Source: Thalassia testudinum | Lineage: Eukaryota; Streptophyta; Magnoliopsida; Alismatales; Hydrocharitaceae | Reading direction: 5' to 3' | DNA length: 64,000 nucleotides | Assembly: GCA_037157565.1 (NCBI GenBank) | Contig: JAZHRO010000013.1 | Location: 75,137,501-75,201,500, forward strand | Part shown: one piece after another, positions 12,907 through 24,958 of the stretch | Layout of the letters: every line of letters begins with the position of its first letter | How positions within the stretch are numbered: position 1 is the stretch's first letter | Program-made: the position numbers and the translations under genes | Notes under the pieces: generated by a model | Database searches by the model: none | The model's input: the letters and a program-made list of their open reading frames with translations, nothing else | What the model was told of the DNA's origin: nothing

Positions 12907-15429
12907 GTTTATAGGTATTACTCTGCATGGTTGTGGGGATGGTATGTGGTTTGGTCTACTTGGATGGATATGAGGTTAGGCTGATGAGAAATGTGAATAT
13001 GTAGGTTCAAACCTGGGTCGTCATTAGGTGTTCTTAATCTTTGCAAGTGTCCCTTGGTTTTTGCATTTTTCCATTTGGTTTTGTGATTCCTAAGTAATCT
13101 TGTAGAAGGGTCAACGTCTGTTTGGGTTATATGTGTGAAATAGTCACATCCTTCTAATACGAGCAATCATTCCGAATGTTGGGCAATTCTAAGTGCTTGG
13201 TAAGTTTATGTTATTTTTTGTATCTTAAGATGGAGTTCTCCATAATCGATAGATACAATTTCTGGTATACGTACAACCGGGGTATTCTCTAGTTTAAATT
13301 TATGGTCCGATGTCAAACGTTTATATGATAGTTTATCAGAAGGATGTTGCGGTCTGTGTTGGCACAAAATCTAGACTGTGTAATAGGGGGTTTAATGGTG
13401 CTATCCGCGTTGAAAGTGTAGCGGATGTTTTTGCCCCTTTTCCCATTTCATTGTAGAGTGATTTTTAATGAAAAGGAGTTTTTGCATGTAGGCTTTTGTT
13501 TGACAGGTATTGTGAATTTTCCATCTAAATCACTAACGTTGTCGACCACAATCTATTTATGTTTATACTTACATGCTAAGGGCGTGTTGCTCTGTACCTC
13601 CCTTTCTACCCCCGCTCTCTCTCTCTCCCACCCCTGGCCCTCTCTCTACCCGTGTTCTCCCCGAGCATCCGACGAACGTGAATCAGGTGCTTTTTGGGAA
13701 GTTTTGATTAAGTCTCTCCCTGTAACATGGAGGCCAAGGGGGAAGAGTTTCGTTTAAAAACTGTGACAAAGGAAATAACTTATAATCATACTCAATTATC
13801 ATATCTTCCCCTTTATCATGAAACCAAAACTCTCAATTAAATAATATCAACTCGAAATGCATCCTAAACTACATATTATCAAAAAGAAAAAAAAACTTAT
13901 AATGAATTGACTCGCATATTATTTTCAAACCCTTAATATGGTGTCAATTAAGTAACCTTTCCAGTGTATGGTATAGATTCTGATTTTTTTTTACCATACC
14001 ATTATCTTTTAGTTTGTCTAATGAAATGAATCTTTCCCTGATTAGAAGAAAATTAGTGTACTTGACTGAGTATGTATCGCGATGATGTTATCTGATGTGA
14101 GTTGGTCGTCATGTTTTTTTTAAATTACAAATGTTCTAAAAATAAGGTCAATTTAAAATATAATATGTAATAAAATTAGTTACTTTGATATTTATTTAAG
14201 AAAATATAATAAGTAGTATGATAAAATGGTTAATGCGTTGACATAGGAGAATATGCAGTCGTCTGCTGGCGGATGCATCTCTTTGTTTTGTTACAATGAA
14301 TCACATTACTTTGATTTAATTTTTTTATTGGCAACTATTATTTTTTTATTTTTTTTTGTTTTGGATTTTCATGTTTCTCTTACTCTTTGTTCTTCTTTCC
14401 CTTGTTATCCTACGTTAAAGTGTGGGACCAAATACACTTACGGATGCAAATGGGTTAGATTTGGTTAAATTTATATCCATATCTATTTATAAAATCTATG
14501 TCCATATCTTATCCATTTACTCATCACGTACAAAAATTTAAACTCATGTCTATACCTTATCCATTTACTCATCACGTATAAAAATTTAAAGTCATACTCA
14601 TACCTATCAGGTATCCATTTATAAATTGATCTTACAATCAAATCATGTCAAATTAGAGTCAAAGAAGAGAAAAAATCTATAACATAATTCATTAACTGTT
14701 TATTTTTAACAAGCTTAAACATACGAGTTCGAGTTACTCTAATTTTATTGATTTCTACTAAAATTATTACAATAAGAGTCTTTTAAGGGGAATACATTAA
14801 AAATAAAAATACAAAAAATACAAAGAAAGATTAAATACAGATATCTTTCAAAGAAAAAATCTCCATCCCCAAAATAAATGTTTAATGGAACCTTCAGAAG
14901 TATTTCCAACCTTCAAAATCACGTATGGAAAAAATCATAAACAAGATTAAGGTTAGCGGAACGAGGGACTTAGGGTGGAATTGATATATATCTCAGGTAA
15001 ATATGAATTTTATTCGGATATTCGGATAAGGTAATCAGGTATAGATTCATATCCATACCTATACCTAAACTCAGTCGTATTTTTTAGATAAAATTCATAT
15101 TTATATCTAATCAAATTTGAATCAAATTTTATCCATTTTTTTAAGTTGAATTAGATTAGATTTATCAAAACTTACTTTCCCTAGATACACCGGTGTATCA
15201 TACTAAAGAGGAATTAAAACGTTTTGACCCTACAGCGGGAGTACTTAAGTCCCTACTCGATTCCTTGACCTATACATGGTTATATATAATGTGGGGTCAA
15301 CTTACGTTGAATAAAGTGACATTTACAATAGTTATATCATTTACGCAACAAAGAAAACCACAGATTTATATATAATATCTAATTATCCAAACAACAGCTA
15401 ATTTAACAATTAGTATTTACAAGTTAGAT
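12907..15429. other. CBP1 3' region and intergenic sequence
   Basis: The start holds the CBP1 3' UTR; no canonical AATAAA was located with confidence, so its end is not called. The rest is AT-rich without convincing genes. 15184-15199 is a perfect 16-base palindrome (GATACACC/GGTGTATC). 14990-15170 contains degenerate ATCCATACCTATACC-like sequence related to the tandem repeat at 14508. Confidence 0.5.
14508..14603. repeat. 48-bp tandem duplication
   Basis: Two adjacent 48-base units start at 14508 and 14556. Both contain CTTATCCATTTACTCATCAC followed by GTAYAAAAATTTAAA and a CATAC end, with only a few differences. They sit in a longer AT-rich zone with further TATCCAT-like echoes. Confidence 0.75.
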
Positions 15430-17741
15430 TTCTAACAAAAGGTTCGCAATGTTTTTAAATCTTCCTGTTCCTTAAGGGAACGATCATGATTGCAGTTTTT
15501 CCGCGATGTAGGATGTACACGTGGCACTCTCTTAGCCGAGAGAGTACCCCGTGGTAGTCCTACGCCCGAACTACCACCCCAAGGTCACAGTCAGTCATTT
15601 CCGTTAACGGGTACCCCCAAAAGTACAACATGGAACAGCACAGTGCCTTGCCCTCTCAAAACAAGGGTCTCGCCCTTCCACAATCCATGTACCATCATCC
15701 GATTATCCCGGTTTGCCTAGTAGGTTTAACAAGAGTTGGTGTAGGGGGGCTAGTCCTAATCCTGGGCCTCGTGAGGTGGCTATCTCCCCCCTACACTAAG
15801 TACAGTGGCTTTCCTCGGTACCGTGTATGCAAGGGCTAGCTACTTTCCATCGACATCTGATATTTATTCCGTACACGTGAGTTCCTCTTTTAGTTCCTCG
15901 TAGGATTTGTGCATAGGAATTTCTTACGTCCGTACCGTACATATGCCTCTATTCATATCATGATAAAATTTAGGATATAACAGGCAGCTCATAGTTTCAC
16001 AATCCAACACTTATCTCATCAATCAGCTAACACATGATACAACATGTATTTCAGTTCAAGCCATGATTCAACGAATGTAAACAAGCAGCTCGTAATTTAG
16101 CATATTTAGGAACATTACCACAATTTAATATTCATGGTAAGTATAATTATTCATTTTTCTATCTCAGCCCTAGGGTTCATTATACATCCTAGGGTTCAAC
16201 CAATGAGTTCTAAATAACATGCACTTTCATCATCTAATTCACAAGGGATAGTAAAGACCACTCTACCAGAGTAACTAGGAGGTGTGGGGGCACGAATGGT
16301 GGACCGCGTAGCCTCTGCGGGTCCCATGCACACCACGGACGGGCGTCCTATTAACACAGACGGTTAGGTCAGCCATTTCAATATTTCTCTAGATAGGAAA
16401 ATAGTTAAAAATAGCTAGAACAAGGCTCCATCACATGGAAATTTCTAATAGGAATCCAATGGTACTTTATTTACGAAAAATCGACTTCGTTTGGGCCCTA
16501 AACCGACTCAAACACCATTCCCGATTCACTTGAACCAGACCAGGTAGGCGAGTCTAGCTGGACCGGCCGCCTGATGACTAAAACCTTCAAATCAGACAAA
16601 AATCAGACGTCTAGGAGAGTTCCTAGACGTCATAAATGGCAACAGGAAGCTCACCTTGCATTATGTGCTGAAGGTCGAATGTCTGGAACCCCTCATGGTC
16701 GTCCTGGGGTCATTCCAGACATCCAAAAGTGTACTCGGACGTCTAGGATGGGTGTTAGTCGTCTGGAGAGACGTCCAGACGTCCTAGAGTGTCTGGGATG
16801 TCGCGCCTGCGCACCTTCCCAACAGCTTTGCATGCGCATAATGACGTTCAGTCACTTGCAGACAACACGTACGAAAAGAAAACAGGCGAACAGGGCCTTA
16901 CCATTTGGATCTGCTTTATCGGACGTCTGGTGCTACCTTCGGACATCCGGTCAGACGTCTGTTGAGAGATACAGACGTCTGATATGCGGGGAAAACTCCT
17001 CCCAGAGCCCTTCGCGAACCCTCCTTCCCTTGCGGGAGCTCTTCCCCTTGCCCTGCGCCGCACATGCACAACCCTCAATGCACTCAGGTTTACAGCGGGG
17101 TAAGGGGAGACGGTACGAAAGGTACAGACCTCGAGTAGGGTGTTACTTTTGATTTTTGTGTAGGATCAGACGTTTAGATGCAGCCCTGGACGTCCTATAA
17201 GACGTCTGAGGTTCCACTCAGACGTCCAATTATGTGGAAAAATGATTCCGCAGAACCGTCTGCGAGGTTTTTCCCCTCGCAGCAGGCTCCCTCTGTGCCT
17301 ACCCGCTCCCACCCCGCGCAGGAGCTTCAACAGCAGCTAGCTCCCAACACGCTCCCCAGTCCTCACGAACTCCTCGCTGCCAAGCTTCAACAGCACCTCC
17401 TCCACGCGAGCTCGAGCTCTAGTAGCTTAGCTCCTTGCACGGCAGAGGAGACACGGGAAAAAAGGGGGAGGAAGGTGTAGCCGCAGGGAGGAAATGTGGG
17501 GAGAGGTAGGGCTCGAGTTCCAAGGGAAGGGGGGTCTTATAGGTTTTAGCCTAGTGTTAAGGTTTAGGGTGTGCGTTGGAAGGGTGTGGGGTCGGGGTAA
17601 ATTGTAAAAATACACCCCCACCAATCCTATTTTACCTATGGGACCCCCAGACAAATTCCAGGGGTTGCAAACTGCAACAAACCCCTCCCAAATCTCCCGA
17701 AATGGTCCAATGACCCTTGGGAAGGGTCATTTCAAAGGCGG
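15430..17741 (+). repeat. D-family LTR fragment with GACGTC motifs
   Basis: This segment runs parallel to the solo LTR at 20979-23662: a GGAACGATC-TGATTGCAGT-TTTTCCG block, a CGAGAGAGTACCCCGTGG block, a CTCGGTACCGTGTA block, CCTAGGGTTCA units (16165-16205), and then many AGACGTCTGG-type palindromes from about 16600 to 17230. It lacks the TGTAACGACC start, so it is a diverged or truncated copy. The right end is uncertain; 17711-17729 is a small TGACCCTT/AAGGGTCA hairpin. The 192-codon open frame inside it is not protein-like. Confidence 0.62.
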
Positions 17742-18022
17742 ATCGTCATATTCTGAGAAAAGTTCATTATATTCCGACGCATCAGTATCATAGAGGGTGA
17801 TACCTAATCTAAGGGAAATCCTTTATGAGTGCTTCAATTGGAGTAACTTCTAATAGTTTCTCATTTTCTTTATTTGTGCTATTGCATGTTATTTATTATT
17901 TTATTTTATTCCGTATCTTGCCATATCATGTTTAACTTACTTTATTTAATAGTTTTTATTTATGTGAAATTATTGAAAATGTCTATATCTTTATTTATCT
18001 ATTCCATGTATGCATTGATTTC
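17742..18022 (+). repeat. Left copy of a repeat flanking the copia relic (probable LTR remnant)
   Basis: This resembles 37099-37374 over its whole length, including the shared CCTTTATGARTGCTTCAA and TGTTATTTATT stretches. The two copies bracket the split copia gag. The simplest reading is that they are 3' parts of the 5' and 3' LTRs of one old copia element. No copia-type PBS is visible, so this stays inference. Confidence 0.45.
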
Positions 18023-18074
18023 AACAATCTTGGAGAAGGTATTGCATAAATCTAAAATATTTGTGATGACGGAA

Positions 18075-18482
18075 ATGACTTTCAAATCACGCGTAAACTT
18101 ATCCAGTAGGTCTGGGAAGTTTGGTAGGTAGAATTTCAAGCATTGGCAATAACGCATAAGAATCTGGTTGGCCACGACTAAGTTGGTCTCAGCATTGGAA
18201 ACCAAATGCCCAATTTTGGATAAGGAAAAATGCACCACTAAAAGCCAAAAAGTGCTGGATGAGTGGAATGAGTGCAACTGTATTTGTCGTTGATGCATTT
18301 TATTGGTTTTGTCTAATGTGTAATTTGATGTACACGACACATCTACGTCCACTACAAAGGAACTATGGGAAGAATTAGACAAGAAGTACAATACCGAGGA
18401 TCTTGGTATTAAAAAATTCTTTGTCGCAAAATTCTTGAAATTTTAAATGGTTGAGGGCAAATCGGTATCGGAGTAGGCACAC
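18075..18482 (+). pseudogene. Ty1/copia gag (UBN2-type), left part, broken
   Basis: The forward frame from about 18075 reads as a copia gag with several stops. Recognisable pieces are NFKHW, LVSALETKCPI, EKCTTKSQKVLDEWNEC, STTKELWEELDKKYNTED and IKKFFVAKFL, the usual order of the UBN2 gag domain. It is interrupted at 18482 by the insertion of element C and resumes at 36597. Multiple in-frame stops show it was already decayed or has decayed since. It encodes no functional protein. Confidence 0.75.
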
Positions 18483-18830
18483 TGATTGTACCGCAAAAAT
18501 ACACCTGCAATTGTGCCGTCTTGTGCTATTTCCTAGCATTATTAGTGCATATTAAGTAGACATAGTCGCATTTGTGAATATAGACGCATGCATGCATTTA
18601 ATTGAGAGGGGAGGATAGTGAATAAATGTGTCTCGCAATTCACGTTTTCCTCAAGTGCTGCCTCGCAAAATTTCCATCTTCATTTTTTATTTCTTTTTGA
18701 TTTTTGACTTTCTTCCCACGGCTGCTATGCATGGCCTCACCTTCCTCCTCGTGCCATGCTCTGCAGCAAGCCCTTCCCTGCGGCAGCCTGCCCTGCACAG
18801 CCAGGGCATGGCTGTGCATGCCTTCCTCTT

Positions 18831-18840
18831 CTATAAATAA
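18831..18840 (+). promoter_or_regulatory. TATA box of the element C 5' LTR
   Basis: CTATAAATAA at the expected U3 position of the C LTR. The matching place in the 3' LTR (34663-34672) reads CTACAAATAA, so the core T has been lost there. Confidence 0.6.
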
Positions 18841-19960
18841 GGCTTGGCTCCTTCTTTGCAGGGAGCCTGGTCCCCCACTGAGAAAACCCAATGCAGCACC
18901 ACCTTCTTCTCCAGGCCACCCCCTCCCCTCTCCCTCCATACGCAGGCCCTCCTCCTCTGAGGAGACACCTGGCGGACAGGAGCACCTCACGGTGGTGCAC
19001 AACCACCACCGTGAGTCTACCACCGCCCAGCTCACCAAAGAGCCAGTGGGCGTGGTGGCTCTTTCCTTGTTTTTCCGTTTGAAGCACTTCATCCATTACC
19101 ACAATGCTTTAGCTGTGAAGCTCAACCGGCCACCGCACGCCCTGTAGCAGCCGGTCGAGCCCCACAGCAGCAGCGCATGCAGGCCTTCCGCGCGCGCCTG
19201 CAGGCGCCCTCACCTCCAGCTTCTTCGCGCAAGCGCCCTGTCGCACTCTCTCTTCCGCAACCGGCCACCGCGCGCCACTGCAGCGGTCGGCCAAGCTTCA
19301 CCACACGCCAGCAACACTCGCAAGCCTCCGTGCAAGCAGCAGGTCGCCCTCACCCTCCACCGCGCACGCTAGCAGCCCTCTCCACACGCTCTATCGCGAC
19401 ATCCCGCCCGCAAGCCACTAGCTGGAGCCACTCTTCCGCACGCGCTGAGCCGTCCGCACTCACAGCATCGCCAGCTCCTAGTTGCGCAGCTTGGCCTCAC
19501 ACAATAGCCACTGTTAACGCCAGTCTGCGGAACACTGTGGCTACAGTGGGGTGACCGGTGAGTTTCTCACTTAACCGGTCACCTGACGCGCCGCAACCGG
19601 CCTTCGCCCGGGCACGCGTTCAGCCCCGCACCCACTCCAGCGCCTGCCCGCGCGTCTGCGTGCACCCGCGTCACCCGCACCCACCCGCTCCCTTTGCCCG
19701 CGTACGCCTCTCCGCGCAGCGCTGGGCACTGCGGTCCTCTCCGCGCCCATCTCCCCCCAGCGCGCACGTCCTCGTGTGCATACGCGCCTGTACGCGCGCT
19801 TGGAGCCACCAGACGATGCCCTAAGTGCTGCAGACGCCTTAACCCTCCAGCCCTCACCTCCAGCAGCGCTCTCTCTCTCTCTCTCACAACACTCTCTCAC
19901 TCTCTTTACCGACGCTTACACACATACACTCACACTTTCATACACACACCTATACACTAT

Positions 19961-20002
19961 TATATATATACATATATATATATATCTATATATCTACATA
20001 TC

Positions 20003-20052
<50 letters not shown>

Positions 20053-20168
20053 GACATATATATATATATATATAGCTACATACATATATACATATATACT
20101 TATATATATATTTATACATATATATATATACATATATAACTACATATATATACCTATATATTTATAAC

Positions 20169-20199
<31 letters not shown>

Positions 20200-20216
20200 A
20201 TATATACATATATATA
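19961..20216. repeat. TA-rich microsatellite in C 5' LTR
   Basis: Long (TA)n runs are broken by CATA, CTACATA and GTA units. The matching array in the 3' LTR (about 35730-35912) is shorter and includes a CA run, so the array has changed length since insertion. Confidence 0.9.
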
Positions 20217-20887
20217 TATTTTCACATTACTTACCATACGTGGTATCGCGGGAATATTTGCACCAGTTGCTGATATTCCCCGATACACGCGTACAAAAAG
20301 CATGTTCGCATTCATCTTCCACCAATCCACCTCACACGCGGCACTTCGTCCTGTTGGTTGCGTCTTTCTAGACGATGACCGACTCGACACCGTGCTACAC
20401 TCCATCTCCGCCTCCACTCCCACCCCTTTATACATATATAATATATACCTATATATATATATACTATATTTACTTTATTTCTGCTTCTCTTTCATTCCAA
20501 TAAAAAGATGAAAAATATATATAAAAGAGAAAAGATAGCAAGACCCATTTTGGAACCCTTATTTGGCTCAAAGCCAAGAACCTAATTTTGAGGGTGTGCC
20601 TCAAGGACCAAGATTATTAGAAAAAAATCTTAAATAGAAAAGACACCAAAAACACAATAAACGAACGGAAGAGATTCGTTGTGGGAAAGGCGTAGAAACT
20701 TGACTTGTAACCCCACTTCCCTGAGTTCGACCCTGGGCCTAAAAGTGACCAAGATAAAATCAAGTAGGTCAGGTTAAAAATTTTGTAAAGAGATGGTTAG
20801 GTCCGATTTAGGTTAACCACTATACACACTTCAACGATAAAATCACCATATTAACAACCTATCCGGGTCCGAACACCATACCTTTTC

Positions 20888-20905
20888 TGGCGCCGTTGCC
20901 GGGGA
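20888..20905 (+). other. Primer-binding site of element C (tRNA-Asp)
   Basis: TGGCGCCGTTGCCGGGGA is complementary to the 3' end of plant tRNA-Asp including CCA. It lies nine bases after the LTR end. The same site occurs in A1 and A2. Confidence 0.85.
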
Positions 20906-20978
20906 AGTGCGCCTTCAAGTAAGTTTCTATTTCATTCCTTTCATTTTTCTCTTCTCTCTTCACGGGTGTCTCTATTTT

Positions 20979-23662
20979 TGTAACGACCCGATTCCCGAGT
21001 CCCTACGAGACACGAGAACCGGACCGACTCGACTAATCGCAAGACCTAGTCGTCCAACGAGGAAGTAACCAAAAGAACAGTAAAATAAACCACATTCAAC
21101 ATGAAATATAACTAGCAATAACAAAATACAGCAGTAAGAAAAAGAACTACTACAGCATGTATCACCACAACAGTAGAACAACATTTATAACATAACAAGA
21201 ACTACGAGTAAAGAAAAGTATAGAGAGTAACAAAAACTACTCACTACAGTGGAAACAAAAGGGGTACAAAAGAGCAGTGGTAACTCTACTGGACCCTACT
21301 TGGTCCAGTGTCCTCTGCAGCCGCTGACCCTGGCTGCTCAACACCTGGTCCTGAAAAGTAACGAGTGTAACACGTCAATGAAACACTGAGTAGAGTGACA
21401 GCTAAACTAAAGAAACAATAAAGTGTACAGTAACTGTTTTAATTTTCTTTCTTCCTTTATTTACGTCTTTCTATTGTTTCAAAGTTTATCTATTTCTCAG
21501 ATCCTTCACTTGATCTCGAATGTTCCTCGTGGGAACGATCTTGATTGCAGTCTTTTCCGAACAGTAGAAGTAGCACGTGGTGCTCTCCTGGTCGGGAGAG
21601 TCCCCCGTGGTGATCCTACTCTCAGTCAACCACCTCAAGGTCATGGACAGACATAACGGTGACTACGGCATGCGCGATAAACGCACAGGTAGCTAACCCG
21701 CATTGGCAAGCGGTCAGTCGTTTCCATTAACGGGTGCGCCCCAAAGCACAGCACGGAACCAGTACAGGGCAGAGCCCTCTCAGTAACAGGGGTCCAACCC
21801 CTCCACAGTAACCAAACAGGGGCCTTGCCCCTCCACAGTTCGCGCACCCTCGCCTGACTACCCTGGTTTGCCCAGTGGGCCTAACAAGTCGGTGTAGGTG
21901 AGCTAGCAGAACCCCGGGGCCCGTGGGGTAGCTAGTACTCGCCCTACACTAGTAGCTCTCCTCGGTACTGCGTACACGAGGGCCAGCAAGTCGGTACAAA
22001 GTGGCCAAACCTAACCCCAGGTCCCTAGGGCGGCTGGCTCAGCTCTGCACTAAACAGGGGGACAGTCGCTCTCCTTGGTACTCCGTACTCAAGGGCCAGC
22101 TCACTTCCCGAATTCTATTCCATTCACCTTCCAGAAGTTCTACTCCTAATTCCCTTTAGGGTTCCAGCTCTTTTAACTCAGCACATTTAGGTTTCACCTT
22201 TCCAGTTTCACATTCATACATCCCATATTCTCAATCACGCTCATTTATTCATAACAGGCAGCTGTTAAACCAATTTACAGGTAGCTATTATTTCCTTTCT
22301 ACATTTTCCAAGACTGCAGCATTCATATATTCCACTAGTTTTTCCCATCCTAGGATTCATGCCATACCCTAGGATCTATCATACAATCTAGTTTTCCAGC
22401 CCTACGATTCATGCAACACCCTAGGATCTACCATTCATTCTAGTTTCTTATTCCTAGGATTCATGCAATGTCCTAGGTTCTATTTATGGTTCCATAATTT
22501 AACAGATTATACTAATAAACTTAAAAGCCACTCTACAGTTACAACAGGAGTACTGGGGGCGTGGTCGGGAATCCCGCGTGCCTCTGCAACCCCCGAGACT
22601 GCAATGGAACGAGGTCCTATCACAAGGATCAAACACAAGAAGTTTCTCAAAACAGTATCTAATCACTGTAGACGGGTAGAAGATTTAATTCCAAAAAGAA
22701 CGCAACTCGAAACGCGAAAAACGGACTTCGAACGGGCCCTAAACGGGTCGAAAACGATGAAATAGTGCAAAATCAGACGTCTGGAACTTCTTCCAGACGT
22801 CTTAAAAATGGAGATCAGACGGTACCTTGTCCTGCGTAGTCTCTCAGACGTCCAGAAGCCTACGGGGGCGTCTGGCCTAGTTCCCAGACGTCCGATGGTC
22901 ACCCCGGACGTCTGGAAGTCCCTCCAGTTGTCTGGCATCGCTGCCAGACGTCTGATTCGCATTGGATGTGAATCTCAGAACCTGCGCGTACCCATCCTCG
23001 TGCTCAGTACGGACGGTTGAAGGAAAGGAAGAAGGTACGAAAATAACTTACCTTTCAGACGTCTGGACAGTCCTCCAGACGTCTTCCCCGTCGTCTGGTT
23101 GGAAACCCAGACGTTTGATTCTGGAAAAACTTCTAGAATCAGAGCGCGACTCGCCCTCCGCCCGCGACGCACAGCCGCGCCGCGCCTCGTCCGCCTGCTG
23201 CTCGAGCTGCAGTAGGCCTCCCGCGTCACTCCGTGCCCGCTGCGCCCCCGCCGGCCGGCTCTCGCTGCCCCGGCAGGCTCGAGCCCTCACGCTGACGCCT
23301 CCTCCCTCGCGCAGCACCTCCTCCCGCACCCACCGCGGCTGTCGCTGCCGCCGCTCGCTCACGCTCGCACTCGCACATCGGCTGGAAGGAGAAGAGGAAG
23401 GGAGCGGAGGTGATGAGAGTGAGGGAGAGGGCGTGGCTTTTTAAAGCCGCACGGGGGGAGAGAGAGAGAGAGAGCAGCGCCTGCAGAGGTGAGAGGGAAA
23501 AAGAGGTATCTGCAGGTCTGCGTGCGCAGGCGCGCAGACGAAATCCATCCTGTCGCAGAAAATCAAATCCCAGACGTCTGGAAGGGATTCCAGACGTCTG
23601 GTCAGACCTCTGGGCCACCTCCCAGACGTCTTAAAAGACGTTTTGAAACTGCGGTCGTAACA
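20979..23662 (+). repeat. D-family solo LTR nested in C leader
   Basis: This 2,684-bp sequence starts TGTAACGACC and ends GGTCGTAACA, near-perfect inverted termini. It is flanked by ATTTT (20974-20978) and GTTTT (23663-23667), a 5-bp target duplication with one change. No PBS, PPT or coding region is inside, so it is a solo LTR. 22330-22480 holds three imperfect CCTAGGATTCATGCA-type units. 22774-23636 holds a dense set of AGACGTCTGG palindromes arranged as hairpins. The TGTAACGACC start is common in plant Ty3/gypsy LTRs, but the lineage cannot be fixed without its internal region. Confidence 0.8.
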
Positions 23663-24958
23663 GTTTTTGGTGTGCAGGTGAACCTGTTGCAAGGAGAAGG
23701 CAAGCAGGTGAAGTCGAAGATGTGAGCAGATCCAAGGCGGGAACGAGAGCGTTAAGATGTCGACACTGCATTGGAGCTTCGCATACGTTGCCAAACAAGT
23801 AGGTCTTCTTTTCTTAGCAACTTAGGTTAACTTGTCACCTTAATAAAAATAAAAAAAAACTAAAAACTAGAAAAACTTCTTGGGATCTCTTGGGGCAAGT
23901 GGATTAAAATTCACTTGTTTGATTGATTGCCTTTACTCCCACTGTCCCGGGATTTCCCGCCTTACTTCGCATAGCGAAAATCCAAGAATCTTAATTCTTG
24001 AATTTTTTGCCGTGTGAAGTATTCTTTGAGGCAAACATAAAAAGATTGATTGCACCCCTCTTTGCCTCACTTATCTGCAAATTCGGGATCACATTTTTTG
24101 TGGGGAGACTTGGAATTGAGTTGATTCCAACCCCACCACGACTTTTCAACTTACCTAAGATTCGATCCCAAATACTTCAACCCCAACAATTTGATTTTCC
24201 TTATCTTTTGGTTGAGCCTTATGTGGAAATCTTTTTGGTGATTGGGAGCACTTGAATTGAAGTGCTTTAGCTTCCTCTCACATAAATCTAAAACTGATTC
24301 GTACATCCACACATAGAAATCTCCATTTAGGGAAGCCCATTGCATTGTAGCATGCATTAACCAACTGATATTGAGGAAGGGTTTGTTGGGCTTAGAAGAA
24401 AACATGTATTCTCTCAAAAACCCGAAGATTGGTTGAATTGGTATTTCAGCGAAATCCTAAAATCCATACTACCTAAGGCTGAATTCTAAAAACCATTCAC
24501 TAATTAAAACTTCAATTCGGGGAGATTTCCCCGTTGCATGCTTGTTTTACACACTCTGAAAAATCAATCACTTGGGCATTACCCGTAAATAATGCCCTTC
24601 ACATTCCAAAAGCACTTGATCCTAAGCCTCTAACTAAAATTGGTAGCAACTTGACCCTTATTAAGGATTAGAGGTCTAACTACCTACGTGTAGCGCCTAC
24701 GTGCTTGTGAGGGTTCCCGTGTACTATCGGGTGTCTAAGACTGGGGCAAACGGCCTTTCAATCTGGCCCGGTAGTTCCGCAGTGCTCGCATTCGGTTCCG
24801 TAGTTCGTGATAGTAGGTAACTTAGATCTTTAGGTCTAAGGGCACACTGTAGAGGTTAGGAATTTGATTATACTGATTTGTCATCAAGTGTACCTTTGCG
24901 CGTCATTTCTCTCATCTCTTTTCCCTTCTTATCTCCCCAATTCTTCCTGCGGTAGTGC
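23663..24958 (+). other. Leader of element C upstream of gag
   Basis: Noncoding sequence between the nested solo LTR and gag. It begins at the resumed leader (GGTGTGCAGG, matching TTGTGCAGG after the A PBS). Short ORFs at 23998 and 24151 show no gag homology. 24690-24850 is GC-richer and structured. Nothing else was recognised. Confidence 0.6.

Larger units (their letters stand above)
18483..20878 (+). repeat. 5' LTR of element C
   Basis: This 2,396-bp LTR starts TGATTGTACCGC and ends GGTCCGAACACCA, nine bases before the PBS. It contains a TATA box (18831), a conserved hairpin at 18986-19015, GC-rich tracts at 18900-19800, a second hairpin at 19550-19583, a CT run near 19870, a long TA microsatellite and a CCTGAGTTCGACCCTGG block near the 3' end that also occurs in the A-family LTRs. 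Confidence 0.85.

Noticed and set aside
16574..17152. 192-codon ORF
   Set aside because: Lies in the D-family LTR fragment; its content is the GACGTC motif array read as codons, and the frame is not kept in the other D copies.
19694..20075. Tyr/Ile-repeat ORFs over the TA microsatellite (also 35458-35875)
   Set aside because: Pure by-products of (TA)n sequence in the C LTRs.
20888..20905. Possible tRNA-Asp gene
   Set aside because: Only the complement of the tRNA 3' end is present, next to LTR ends; it is a primer-binding site. No cloverleaf surrounds it.
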